From a virus, in the IMG/VR virus record IMGVR_UViG_3300045541_000131, positions 1 to 64,000 of that record: 64,000 nt of DNA; one strand, 5' to 3'. Positions 15,791 to 23,482 of the stretch are shown piece after piece. Position numbers and translations under genes: made by a program. Below the pieces are notes generated by a model. The model saw only the letters and a program-made list of their open reading frames with translations. It was not told where the DNA came from and ran no database searches. Within the stretch, counting starts at the first letter, position 1, and every line of letters starts with the position of its first letter.

Positions 15791-16578
15791 TCACATTTAT
15801 TTCTTACATACCCGGAGCTCGAGGAAAGTTTGTTGCAGAATTATGTCAACTATCCATGACCACCGGAGAAGTCTACGGAAATCCAACCAGCGCCGGCGGA
15901 AACATAACATGGATCAATTTCATTCAACATGATTTAGAAAAATTAGGAATTCAATGGACTGATGTGCATCATCTCGATCCCGAGCATGAAAAGTATAAGT
16001 TTTATATTGACAGCATAAGTTCATGTTTATCTAAATTTGAGAATAACAACTTTTTCGTAGATACTCATTATCTCTTAAAAGACACACTGGAATATGCATT
16101 GAGTCAAGGTCATAAGGTCATAAGAATTGTTGTTAGTAATCATAAGCAATACGAGCAAATAAACAATCATTTTTTTTACAAAAACTTTGTTTCTACTTTA
16201 AGTGACGATCAAAAAAGATTAGACCTGGCCAAAAGAATTGTCGAGCAATCAGAGCATGGACCATATCGATTAAAGTTAAACCTAGTTCGAGATCAATTCG
16301 ATCTACCACTCAACCGCTGGAATATAGAAGCACTAACAATTTTATATAAACTTTGCGGGGAGTTTTTTAAAATTCAAAAGCCTAATATCATAACGCATGA
16401 GAATTTACTCGAAGTCGAGTACGATAGCCTCTTGAATTTTGAAAATGTTAATAGAATAATAAATTTTGTCGGTGGCGAATTTAATGATCATGTAAAAAAA
16501 CGATTCGATACCTATGTCGCAGAACAAAATAAAATACCCCCATTTGATGTTTACATAAACGAATTTACAAAATGTTGA
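15787..16578 (+). CDS. Sulfotransferase-like protein inside the SUF operon
   Basis: The 263-residue product begins [19 protein letters not shown], a P-loop-like strand-loop-helix start resembling 3'-phosphoadenosine-binding loops of phage sulfotransferase-like proteins. Related glycine-rich starts occur in the genes at 42937, 46802 and 62294. It overlaps sufB by four bases (ATGA) and sufC by seven. It has no similarity to any Suf protein, so its place in the operon is odd. The sequence is more AT-rich than its neighbours, which suggests a later insertion. Substrate unknown. Confidence 0.6.
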   Translation: MITFISYIPGARGKFVAELCQLSMTTGEVYGNPTSAGGNITWINFIQHDLEKLGIQWTDVHHLDPEHEKYKFYIDSISSCLSKFENNNFFVDTHYLLKDTLEYALSQGHKVIRIVVSNHKQYEQINNHFFYKNFVSTLSDDQKRLDLAKRIVEQSEHGPYRLKLNLVRDQFDLPLNRWNIEALTILYKLCGEFFKIQKPNIITHENLLEVEYDSLLNFENVNRIINFVGGEFNDHVKKRFDTYVAEQNKIPPFDVYINEFTKC

Positions 16579-17234
16579 AAATTACAAACTTAACTGCCAA
16601 AATACAGGATAAAGAAATACTGCATGGCATTAACTTAGACCTGATTCCTGGTCAGTGCCTCTTAATAACAGGACACAATGGCAGTGGTAAAAGTACATTG
16701 CTACATACCATTATGGGCAGACCCGACATCGAATCCAATGGATATATCGATTATAATGGTCTAGCACTGCAAGCCATGGCTTGTCATGAACGAGCACAAA
16801 AAGGTGTGTTTATGTTTCATCAAGCACCGCCTACCATCGACGGCGTCAATACCATGACCCTGTTAAATGAAATTAACAATCTGCAAAATAATAAATTATC
16901 CCGGCGAGAGTTAATTGATAATGCTAAACGAATGTTTGCCGATGTCAATTTACCTTCAGACTGGACCAAGCGAACTTTTAATTCAGGTGCCAGTGGAGGC
17001 GAACGTAAAAAGAACGAACTAATTCAAGCTGAATTATTTGCCGGTGGCCTATTATTATTAGATGAACCTGACAGTGGCTTAGAACAGGCCAGCAGACAAC
17101 GAATTATTGATCTTATTGCTAAGAACAGCAAGCAGGGCGGGATTACTTTGTTAGTTACACATGATCGCGACTTGCAGAGTATCTACATGAAAAATCATAT
17201 TGAGCTAGAAAATGGTCAAATCGTTAGACGTTAA
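16572..17234 (+). CDS. sufC: SufC, ABC ATPase of the SUF complex
   Basis: A compact 220-residue ABC ATPase with Walker A GHNGSGKST, Q-loop FMFHQAPPTIDG, signature SGASGGERKKNEL and Walker B LLLLDEPDSGLE, followed by the H-loop VTHD. The ERKKNELIQ pattern after the signature is characteristic of SufC. It powers structural change in SufB-SufC-SufD. It is about 30 residues shorter than most bacterial SufC. It overlaps the next gene (short SufD) by 23 bases. Confidence 0.93.
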   Translation: MLKITNLTAKIQDKEILHGINLDLIPGQCLLITGHNGSGKSTLLHTIMGRPDIESNGYIDYNGLALQAMACHERAQKGVFMFHQAPPTIDGVNTMTLLNEINNLQNNKLSRRELIDNAKRMFADVNLPSDWTKRTFNSGASGGERKKNELIQAELFAGGLLLLDEPDSGLEQASRQRIIDLIAKNSKQGGITLLVTHDRDLQSIYMKNHIELENGQIVRR

Positions 17235-17682
17235 ACGACTCTGCGAAGATATGGATAAAGTGAACATGCACTTTGCCACCGTATCAACTGATCAAACTCA
17301 GACGATTGATATTTGCATAGTGCAAACTGAAGGTACATGCGACGCCAGTATTATTATTGAACCTTTGCCCTATACAAAAAGTAAGATTACCATCAACATA
17401 TTTGCCGAAGGCACTGCTCGAGTAAATTGTGTTTGTAACTTAGTAGTACCAAAAGAAGTAGAGGGTGTGGAAACAGACATACAAATGCGTAGCTGGCCTT
17501 TTGATCGAAGTAAAATTTCTTCTAGGCCTGAAATGTTTATTGCCAATAGTAATGTAAAAGCTGCACACGGCAACGCCCTGGGAACTCTTAAACCCGCCGA
17601 ACAATATTATCTAAAAACGAAAGGCATTGATAATTACAAAGATTTGATTAAACAAAGCCTAATAGAATATGCCAACTCTTAA
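17212..17682 (+). CDS. sufD: Short SufD-like protein (C-terminal half only)
   Basis: The 156 residues match only the C-terminal part of SufD: the SSRPEMFIANSNVKAAHGNALG block holds the conserved His (SufD His360-type) and is followed by AEQYYLKTKGI. Full SufD has more than 400 residues with a long beta-helix, mostly missing here. There is no room for a lost N-terminal half, because sufC lies directly upstream, so this is a true minimal form and not a frameshift. The residues needed to bind SufB and complete the Fe-S site are kept. It overlaps sufC by 23 bases and sufS by 14. Confidence 0.78.
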   Translation: MVKSLDVKRLCEDMDKVNMHFATVSTDQTQTIDICIVQTEGTCDASIIIEPLPYTKSKITINIFAEGTARVNCVCNLVVPKEVEGVETDIQMRSWPFDRSKISSRPEMFIANSNVKAAHGNALGTLKPAEQYYLKTKGIDNYKDLIKQSLIEYANS

Positions 17683-18868
17683 AAATCGTTTTCCATTCTT
17701 TACACATAATCCAGATTCGATCTATTTGGACAGTGCTGCTACCTCGCAGGTCTTGGATAGTGTAATCGAGGATCAAAGAAATTTTGATCTCTACTGTCGA
17801 GCAAACGCACATCGCAGTGGTCACAAAATGGGTGCTTTTGCTGACCATCAATATCATCTGGCTAAAAGAGTTATCGGCGAATGGCTAGGCCTCGAAGATG
17901 CCGAAGACAGCATTATATTCAATAGCGGAACCACACAGGGTTTATATGATGCTGTGGCAATGATTCAGCAAGAATTCAGCAGAGCCACAATTTATGTTGG
18001 CGCCGACAGCCATCACAGTCTTTATGTTCCTCTAAGAATGCTAGCATTCAACAGTAGTTTTTTTAAGTTAAAATTAATTGATGTCGATGACAATGGTAGA
18101 CTGGATTTAGACAAGCTAGAAGAAGAATTACACAAAAACAAAGAACCGAAAATTATTGCCTGTACTGCTGTCAGCAATGTATTGGGGATGGTCAATGATT
18201 TAGAAAGAATTAAGACTCTGGCAAAAATTCATGGCTGTACTACTATACTAGATGCCAGCCAAATAATTTCTAAAAGAAAGTTTGATCCTACAGGCTTTGA
18301 CTTTGTTGCCTGGTCATGGCATAAAATTTATGGACCAATGGGCCTAGGCTGTTTGTATTTAGGCAGCAGATGGCGTAAGAATGAACCTATCAGACCAGGC
18401 GGCGGTAGTGTCATTCAGGTTGACTATGATAACATTGTTTGGCAAACAACTGCTGGCAGATTTGAAAGTGGAACACAAAATTTAAGTGCGATTGTTAGTA
18501 TTCCCAAACTAGTCGAATGGTTAATGGCAAATGCCGATGAAATAGAACGGCACGACAGGCATTTGGCTCAATTAGTTAATCAGCATGTTTCTGCAACAAT
18601 GTTTAGAGCTGTCACTGAATCAGAGTCGGGCTTGCTTTGCTTAGAACCTGCAATTGGTGCAGTTGAAGATTACGGTCTTATGTTGGATGCTAAAAATATT
18701 ATGGTTCGTACTGGTAAACTTTGTGCTGAACCTATAGTCAGCAAGTTAACAAAAAATAAATCATTGATTAGAATTAGTTGGGCCGCCTATACTCAAAATA
18801 AAGATGTGGAGCTAGTTTTTGATGTGTTGGGACAAATTCATGAAAGACTTCAGAGAACTATTCGATGA
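17669..18868 (+). CDS. sufS: SufS-type cysteine desulfurase
   Basis: This 399-residue class V aminotransferase-fold enzyme has YLDSAATSQ at the start, the PLP lysine in WSWHKIYGPMG, and an aspartate-x-x-glutamine motif in LDASQ. The catalytic loop cysteine is in TGKLCAEP, at the place of the Escherichia SufS Cys364. It removes sulfur from cysteine as a persulfide and passes it to SufE. All catalytic residues appear intact. It is in the SUF operon and overlaps sufE by 29 bases. Confidence 0.92.
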   Translation: MPTLKNRFPFFTHNPDSIYLDSAATSQVLDSVIEDQRNFDLYCRANAHRSGHKMGAFADHQYHLAKRVIGEWLGLEDAEDSIIFNSGTTQGLYDAVAMIQQEFSRATIYVGADSHHSLYVPLRMLAFNSSFFKLKLIDVDDNGRLDLDKLEEELHKNKEPKIIACTAVSNVLGMVNDLERIKTLAKIHGCTTILDASQIISKRKFDPTGFDFVAWSWHKIYGPMGLGCLYLGSRWRKNEPIRPGGGSVIQVDYDNIVWQTTAGRFESGTQNLSAIVSIPKLVEWLMANADEIERHDRHLAQLVNQHVSATMFRAVTESESGLLCLEPAIGAVEDYGLMLDAKNIMVRTGKLCAEPIVSKLTKNKSLIRISWAAYTQNKDVELVFDVLGQIHERLQRTIR

Positions 18869-19214
18869 TTTGTTGGTGTTAGAAGATCCAATGGATAAGT
18901 ACGAGTGGATCATTGACTATGGTTTCAATACCACAGAGCTCGACATCAAATACCGTACAGATGCTAACTTGGTTCGTGGTTGTACTAGTCCTCTTTGGGT
19001 TGTCAAAGTCAATAACAGACTGCAAGCACAAGGTGACAGTAGCATAGTCAATGGTATTGCTGCAATGATCTGTGACTGGTATAACCAAGCCAACGAAGAA
19101 CAACGAAAAGAATTATCCTTGGCAATGTTAGAAAGTATCGGGCTTGCACCATTGCTAAGTATGGGTCGCCAAAATGGTGTTGCTAATCTAATTAAAACTA
19201 TTCAAACTTTATAA
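18840..19214 (+). CDS. sufE: SufE-like sulfur acceptor
   Basis: I start at ATG 18840 (MKDFRELFDDLL), as the upstream ATG at 18819 adds residues that only repeat the end of sufS in another frame. The active-site cysteine is in NLVRGCTSPLWV, matching the SufE V-x-G-C-x-S-x-x-W block. The C-terminal ending (GLAPLLSMGRQNGV) is typical of the family. It accepts persulfide sulfur from SufS and donates it to SufB. Confidence 0.9.
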   Translation: MKDFRELFDDLLVLEDPMDKYEWIIDYGFNTTELDIKYRTDANLVRGCTSPLWVVKVNNRLQAQGDSSIVNGIAAMICDWYNQANEEQRKELSLAMLESIGLAPLLSMGRQNGVANLIKTIQTL

Positions 19215-19573
19215 TGTACGACGATATTAAAGATCGAATCATTGCTAATCTAAAAGGCGTATATGATCCGGAAATTCCAGTAAACATCTACGACTTAGGG
19301 CTTATATATGACTTGTATGTTGACGATAAAGATGTTAAAATCACCATGACTTTAACTAGTGCATTTTGTCCTAGTGCTGAAGAAATTCCACAAGAGGTGC
19401 ATTGGCAAGCGGAAAATGCTGTTAAAGAGTTAAATACTACTAGAACTGTATCAGTAGATGTGGTTTTTGATCCCCCTTGGACACCCGATCGTGTCAGCGA
19501 GGAGGCTCGTTTAGAAATGGGAATGTATGATTATGATCAAGAAAATTCTAGATTGGATCCTTGGCAAGAATGA
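19214..19573 (+). CDS. sufT: SufT-like protein (MIP18/DUF59 family)
   Basis: The 119 residues carry the DUF59 pattern: GVYDPEIPVNIYDLGLIYDL, the TMTLTSAFCPSAEEIP cysteine block, and FDPPWTPDRVSEEAR. Proteins of this family help insert Fe-S clusters into target proteins. The start overlaps the sufE stop by one base (TAATG). The last part overlaps the following gene by 47 bases. Confidence 0.88.
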   Translation: MYDDIKDRIIANLKGVYDPEIPVNIYDLGLIYDLYVDDKDVKITMTLTSAFCPSAEEIPQEVHWQAENAVKELNTTRTVSVDVVFDPPWTPDRVSEEARLEMGMYDYDQENSRLDPWQE

Positions 19574-19865
19574 CTCGGGTTCGACGACAACCGCGCATCC
19601 GTTAGATGGTGCAACACGCACAGCACAAGAACGTGCCGAAGCGCCTTATAAAATTGAAACTACAACTGTAACCGTTGTTGAAACTCCAGTAGTTGAAACT
19701 CCAGTAGTTGAAACTCCAGTAGTTACCGTTAAGGCCAAATACAAGAAAGCTGATCTTAACAAAATGACTAAGAAAGAATTGCTTGACTTAGCAGCTCAGC
19801 ATGGTGTAGCAGTCAAGGCTCGTGCAGCCAAAGCTGATCTAGTAAAGACACTAAGCAAGGTATGA
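19527..19865 (+). CDS. Small protein with SAP/HeH-like C-terminal domain
   Basis: The 112-residue product has a short hydrophobic N-terminus, a Thr/Val-rich linker with a VETPV unit three times, and a C-terminal helix-extension-helix-like region (ADLNKMTKKELLDLAAQHG ... KADLVKTL). That region resembles SAP or Rho-N motifs and is often DNA- or RNA-binding. It overlaps the SufT-like gene by 47 bases and the A-type carrier by 4. An alternative ATG lies at 19533. Why it sits in the SUF operon is unclear. Confidence 0.6.
   Translation: MIMIKKILDWILGKNDSGSTTTAHPLDGATRTAQERAEAPYKIETTTVTVVETPVVETPVVETPVVTVKAKYKKADLNKMTKKELLDLAAQHGVAVKARAAKADLVKTLSKV
19677..19721 (+). repeat. Three perfect 15-bp tandem repeats
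   Basis: The unit GTTGAAACTCCAGTA occurs three times in a row and encodes the VETPV repeat in the linker of the SAP-like protein. Copy number could vary by slippage without changing the frame. Confidence 0.9.
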
Positions 19866-20194
19866 CCATATTAGATATTTCCGAAGAAGCAAAAGCTCAC
19901 ATTATATCAATGTTAGAACGTGCCGGCATGCCGGCAGTTGAGCTTAAATTAGAGCCACAGGGTTGCAATGGATATAAGTATATCTGGAATCCTGTAAGCT
20001 CCGCTTCCGGAGATAATCTAGTAAATTTACAAGATAGTTATTATGTAATTATCAGTAAGCAAGTATTGCCATTCGTCATTGACAGTCAAGTAAAATTAGA
20101 AAAATCTTCGTTAATGGGCACTCGACTAGTGTTGGTCAATCCTCATGAAGCTGGCGCTTGTGGCTGCGGTGAAAGTGTTAATTTCAAACAATGA
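19862..20194 (+). CDS. sufA: A-type iron-sulfur carrier (SufA/IscA-like)
   Basis: The 110-residue protein has the three-cysteine pattern of A-type carriers: one Cys in LEPQGCNGYKY and a C-terminal ACGCGES motif, 68 residues later. Such proteins take clusters from the SufBCD scaffold and deliver them to apo-proteins. It closes the SUF set, overlaps its upstream gene by 4 bases and its downstream gene by 4 bases. Confidence 0.9.
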   Translation: MTILDISEEAKAHIISMLERAGMPAVELKLEPQGCNGYKYIWNPVSSASGDNLVNLQDSYYVIISKQVLPFVIDSQVKLEKSSLMGTRLVLVNPHEAGACGCGESVNFKQ

Positions 20195-20409
20195 ATGAAC
20201 CTACTATAGAGCAACATTTGCAAATGCTAATGGAGCGCGAGCGTGAACTGATCAAAAAGATGAATGTAGCTATCCGTGCAGGCGCAAATCCTCAAATTTT
20301 AAGTCAATTTGATTTTTTATTAGAAGAGTGTAGATTTGCACAGCAAGAATTAAGAATCAAACAAAAATCTAATGGTAATGATTTTGACGATTATTTAAGT
20401 ATTGGTTAA
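20191..20409 (+). CDS. Small coiled-coil protein
   Basis: The 72 residues are mostly charged helix (HLQMLMERERELIKKMNVAI, then FAQQELRIKQKS) and end in an acidic FDDYLSIG tail. It is coupled to the upstream carrier gene by an ATGA overlap and abuts the next gene. Function unknown; it may be a small replication or transcription accessory, given the next genes, but this is only context. Confidence 0.6.
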   Translation: MNEPTIEQHLQMLMERERELIKKMNVAIRAGANPQILSQFDFLLEECRFAQQELRIKQKSNGNDFDDYLSIG

Positions 20410-20889
20410 ATGTTAGATCACACAGGCAAAATGTACATCGAAGACAATGATATAATTGAGTTGATGCTAGCCAACAGGCAAGCAAAAATACTGCCGAGAA
20501 ATCCCAATAGCTTTGCTGATTTTGAAAATCAGTGCAAGCTTTATGGATTCACTGTTCCGTTTAAAGTAGACACTGTTACTGATAAAATTGAATGGCTAAT
20601 GCCGGACGAATATAAAAATTTAGATATCAAAGAATACATCATCAGTAAACATACTTTAACTGAACAAGAATTACTTCGAGTCGAGCATGAACTTGAAGAA
20701 TTTGACAAACGTAACTTGATGGATCTATTGCGTTTTCTCTGTTACTTTGTTAAAGTATTAAGAACTAATAATGTTATCTATGGCGTAGGCAGAGGCAGTA
20801 GCATTGCCAGTTACGTTTTATACCTATTAGGTGTTCATAGAATTAATAGTTTTAAATTTAATTTGGATATTAAGGAATTCCTCAAATGA
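20410..20889 (+). CDS. Short protein resembling a fragment of DNA polymerase III alpha
   Basis: The C-terminal 60 residues (MDLLRFLCYFVKVLRTNN, then YGVGRGSSIASYVLYLLGV) resemble the region of bacterial Pol III alpha that carries the G-R-G-S loop, followed by the D-x-x-x-F-L block. No PHP domain or catalytic aspartates of a polymerase are present, and the protein is only 159 residues, so it cannot be a polymerase by itself. Similar short proteins are, to my recollection, found in T4-like marine phages. A role as a replisome or nucleotide-binding factor is an inference. Confidence 0.65.
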   Translation: MLDHTGKMYIEDNDIIELMLANRQAKILPRNPNSFADFENQCKLYGFTVPFKVDTVTDKIEWLMPDEYKNLDIKEYIISKHTLTEQELLRVEHELEEFDKRNLMDLLRFLCYFVKVLRTNNVIYGVGRGSSIASYVLYLLGVHRINSFKFNLDIKEFLK

Positions 20890-21239
20890 AACACAGAACA
20901 GCACGCGGCCTTGAATTTAATATGCAGTCGTTCGCTTCTTCGCAGGGAGACACTATTGCTGTTGGTAACAGTGGCAGAAATGCTCGCGGAGATTTAATCG
21001 GGCCTGGCGGAAAAATTATTGCTTCCAGCCAACAAATCGAAAAGAAATCTTCGACAAGTACAGAAAGCAAAAAGGTTAATTTAAATCTTTCGGAATATGA
21101 AGTTGGACGTAGAGAAGTTGTTGGTGCTGATGGCAGTAAACATTGGGAAGTTAAATTTGCCGATGGCAGCATCGAAGTTATTCCGCAAGAAAATCAAAAA
21201 GTTAATATTGATCGTGAACCAAACTTAGGAGATTTATAA
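20886..21239 (+). CDS. Conserved phage-type hypothetical
   Basis: The 117-residue protein has VGNSGRNARGDLIGPGGKII in its N-terminal half, a pattern I associate with small proteins of T4-like phages near replication genes. A C-terminal beta-rich part follows (REVVGADGSKHWEVKFADGS). It overlaps the Pol III-like gene by four bases (ATGA). Possible role in late transcription or replication from context only. Confidence 0.6.
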   Translation: MKHRTARGLEFNMQSFASSQGDTIAVGNSGRNARGDLIGPGGKIIASSQQIEKKSSTSTESKKVNLNLSEYEVGRREVVGADGSKHWEVKFADGSIEVIPQENQKVNIDREPNLGDL

Positions 21240-21611
21240 TTGAACGTTAGACCATTACCTGGAAATATTTTTGCTCAACTTGAAGTTGGCGAACGTGTTA
21301 CTGCATCAGGCATTGTACTTCGCGATGATAACGGCAAAGATCACGGCATTCGTCCTCGCTGGGGCCGTGTATGGCAAGTAGCTGAAGATATCGATTACAT
21401 TAAGCCTGGACAATGGATTCTCTGCGAACACGGTCGTTGGACCATGACTATTGAAGTTCGCCAGGAAGATGGATCAGTACTAAAATTCCAAAAGATTGAT
21501 CCCAATGGCATTATGGCTGTACAAGACGAAGCACCGACCGATACAATTATTGGCGAAAGTTTTGACCTTGGCGGTTCAACTCATACAGCTGAAGACTTTG
21601 GCGCTCGCTAA
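21240..21611 (+). CDS. GroES-like co-chaperonin (gp31-type role)
   Basis: The 123 residues fit the GroES fold: RPLPGNIFAQLEVGERVTASGIVL, a basic mobile-loop-like stretch (DDNGKDHGIRPRWGRVW), then IKPGQWILCEHGRWTM. T4 gp31 and GroES cap GroEL; T4 needs gp31 for capsid protein folding. The start codon is TTG, directly after the previous stop, with GGAG 8 bases upstream. The mobile loop is not obviously the canonical GroES sequence. Confidence 0.75.
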   Translation: MNVRPLPGNIFAQLEVGERVTASGIVLRDDNGKDHGIRPRWGRVWQVAEDIDYIKPGQWILCEHGRWTMTIEVRQEDGSVLKFQKIDPNGIMAVQDEAPTDTIIGESFDLGGSTHTAEDFGAR

Positions 21612-21613
21612 AG

Positions 21614-21642
21614 TTGACTTTACCGACAAAATCTTATACAAT
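21614..21642 (+). promoter_or_regulatory. Sigma70-type promoter, leaderless start at gene 44
   Basis: TTGACT (21614-21619), 17-base spacer, TACAAT (21637-21642). The ATG at 21649 lies 6 bases after the -10 box, where transcription should start, so the message would be leaderless. Confidence 0.7.
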
Positions 21643-21648
21643 CGCTAA

Positions 21649-22593
21649 ATGACTACTAGCAACTATCTCTGGATTGAGAAATATCGTCCCGCCACTGCAA
21701 AAGATTATGTTTGGATTGATCCTGCCCAAAAACTCATGGTAGAGGGTTGGATTCATGATAAAAACATTCCGCATCTATTGCTCAGCGGGCCACCCGGTAC
21801 TGGCAAGACTACACTGGCTCGTGTACTGTGCAATGAGCTAGATGTGCAAAAAGCAGACATCATGTTCATTAACGCCAGTCATGAAACTGGTGTTGAAAAC
21901 TTGCGTGACAAAGTTACTAACTTTTGTCGCAGTATGGCTTTTGGCGACTTCCGTGTTATTATCCTAGACGAAGCAGATTATCTAAGTCCTAATGCTCAGG
22001 CCGTGCTGCGCGGCATGTTAGAACAATACAGCAACGTTGCTCGTTTCATTCTAACTTGTAATATGCCACACAAAATCATGCCAGCACTGCACAGTCGCTG
22101 TCAGGGGTTTAGTTTCCATCAGCTTAGTGAAGATGAGTTTAAGATTCGTCTAGCTAGCATTCTTGCTGAAGAAGGCCGAGACTTTGAAGTTGACGACTTA
22201 ACTAACTTCGTCAAGGTCATGTATCCTGACTTGCGTAAAGCAATCAATACTGCACAACAGTACAGCAGTAGCGGCAAACTTGTTTTGCCAAGTGCGGGTC
22301 AAGGAACGGATACTAGTGAATGGAAGCTAGAAGCTATTGCTATGATACAAAATGGACGCATTCGCCAGGCTCGAGAACATATCTGTAAAAAGATTGGCAT
22401 GGAAGAATACGAGGAAGTTTACAAGTTCTTGTATCGCAACTTAGAGTTCTGGGGCGAGGATGAGGACACGCAGGATCTTGCTATTGTCGTCATTAAAGAG
22501 GGGATGGTAAATCACAGTCTTTGTTCGGACCCGGAGATTAATTTATCGGCAACAATGGTCAAACTTGACCGACTGCGCCGAGGTATTATCTAA
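21649..22593 (+). CDS. 44: Sliding-clamp loader ATPase (T4 gp44-like)
   Basis: This AAA+ protein (314 aa) has Walker A GPPGTGKTT, Walker B IILDEADYL, the sensor-1 region FILTCNMPHKI and the arginine finger in LHSRCQGF. These match T4 gp44 and RFC small subunits, which load the sliding clamp at primer ends. No clear gp62 partner or clamp (gp45) is seen in the window. It is transcribed from its own sigma70-type promoter, so it is likely an early gene. Confidence 0.93.
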   Translation: MTTSNYLWIEKYRPATAKDYVWIDPAQKLMVEGWIHDKNIPHLLLSGPPGTGKTTLARVLCNELDVQKADIMFINASHETGVENLRDKVTNFCRSMAFGDFRVIILDEADYLSPNAQAVLRGMLEQYSNVARFILTCNMPHKIMPALHSRCQGFSFHQLSEDEFKIRLASILAEEGRDFEVDDLTNFVKVMYPDLRKAINTAQQYSSSGKLVLPSAGQGTDTSEWKLEAIAMIQNGRIRQAREHICKKIGMEEYEEVYKFLYRNLEFWGEDEDTQDLAIVVIKEGMVNHSLCSDPEINLSATMVKLDRLRRGII

Positions 22594-22633
22594 ACTGTAG
22601 AACTGCAAGACCCTAGTCAAACAGTTTAGTTTT
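22590..22633. terminator. Inverted repeat between convergent genes
   Basis: CTAAACTGT (22590-22598) and ACAGTTTAG (22621-22629) can form a 9-bp stem with a 22-base loop, followed by TTTT. Both stop codons lie in the stem. It is a weak terminator candidate for convergent transcripts. Confidence 0.4.
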
Positions 22634-23348
22634 CGCCGTAAATCTTAAGAACCTCAGCAACAGCAGGGTGACGTTCTACGTCTTTCTGCTCGAATTCTAC
22701 TACACCAATCATTTTGCTAGATGTTGATTGTAACTTTGTAATAAAGTCTTTGAGGCCATTTGCTTCGTAACCACGATCATGCTGTGCAAGGTCGCCAGTT
22801 ACAAAGATTCTACTGTTATTACCAATGCGAGTTAATAACATCTTCATTTGGCTTGGTGTAGCGTTTTGCATTTCATCTGCTAAAATTATTGCGTTCTCAA
22901 ATGTGCGTCCTCTCATGTAGGCTAAAGGCGCAACCTCGATAACATTTTCTTCGATCATATTTTCAATGTATTTTGGAGCCCAATACTGCTCGAATACATC
23001 AAAAATTGGTCGTGTCCAAGGCTGCATCTTTTCGATAAGTGTGCCAGGCAGGAAACCGTGTTGTTCGTCAACACTCACTGCTGGTCTCGTAATAATCACC
23101 TTGTCAATTCTGCCTGCTTTAAGCTCGCGCACTGCTAATAGACAAGCCAATAGGGTTTTGCCTGTACCAGCTGGTCCAATAGCAAAAACAATGTGCTTTT
23201 TTTGATCTTCTAGAAGTGCCAAGTAATCTTCCTGACGCATATTTTTTGGCAGGATTTCTACTTGTCGTTGGCGTTCTTTACGATATTTTTCAATATGCAG
23301 AACTGCGGCATGCTCCTGTGGTTGAGCACGTTTATGTCGTTTTGTCAT
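22626..23348 (-). CDS. phoH: PhoH-family ATPase
   Basis: PhoH-like proteins bind ATP and often carry RNA helicase or nuclease-linked roles; they are common in marine phages. Here Walker A is GPAGTGKTLLA, Walker B is ILADEMQNATPSQMKMLLTR, and the ITRPAV and GDLAQ motifs are present. I start at ATG 23348 with GGAGGT 7 bases upstream; the longer frame to 23483 would cross a late promoter. Length is 240 residues. The minus-strand TAAATA at 23408 gives a leader of about 55 bases. Confidence 0.9.
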   Translation of the reverse strand: MTKRHKRAQPQEHAAVLHIEKYRKERQRQVEILPKNMRQEDYLALLEDQKKHIVFAIGPAGTGKTLLACLLAVRELKAGRIDKVIITRPAVSVDEQHGFLPGTLIEKMQPWTRPIFDVFEQYWAPKYIENMIEENVIEVAPLAYMRGRTFENAIILADEMQNATPSQMKMLLTRIGNNSRIFVTGDLAQHDRGYEANGLKDFITKLQSTSSKMIGVVEFEQKDVERHPAVAEVLKIYGEN

Positions 23349-23407
23349 TCTAATACCTCCATTAATGGGATGATTAGTTTGACTATGGGTCTTGCTGTCC
23401 ACAATAA

Positions 23408-23413
23408 TATTTA
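23408..23413 (-). promoter_or_regulatory. Late-type promoter for phoH
   Basis: TAAATA on the minus strand, about 60 bases upstream of the phoH ATG. The leader between them contains GGAGGT. Confidence 0.45.
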
Positions 23414-23455
23414 CCGAGAGACTATGATGCCGGTGTTGATAATGCATTTTTTTGG

Positions 23456-23461
23456 TAAATA
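23456..23461 (+). promoter_or_regulatory. Late promoter for the short fibre gene
   Basis: GGTAAATAT, with a predicted start about 16 bases before the ATG at 23483 and AAGGA in the short leader. Confidence 0.55.
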
Positions 23462-23482
23462 TTAAAAAGTAAGGATTTTTCA

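Noticed and set aside
17212-17682. SufD as a frameshifted or broken gene
   Set aside because: sufC ends inside it, so no room is left for an N-terminal half. The remaining domain is intact and coupled, which fits a true short form.
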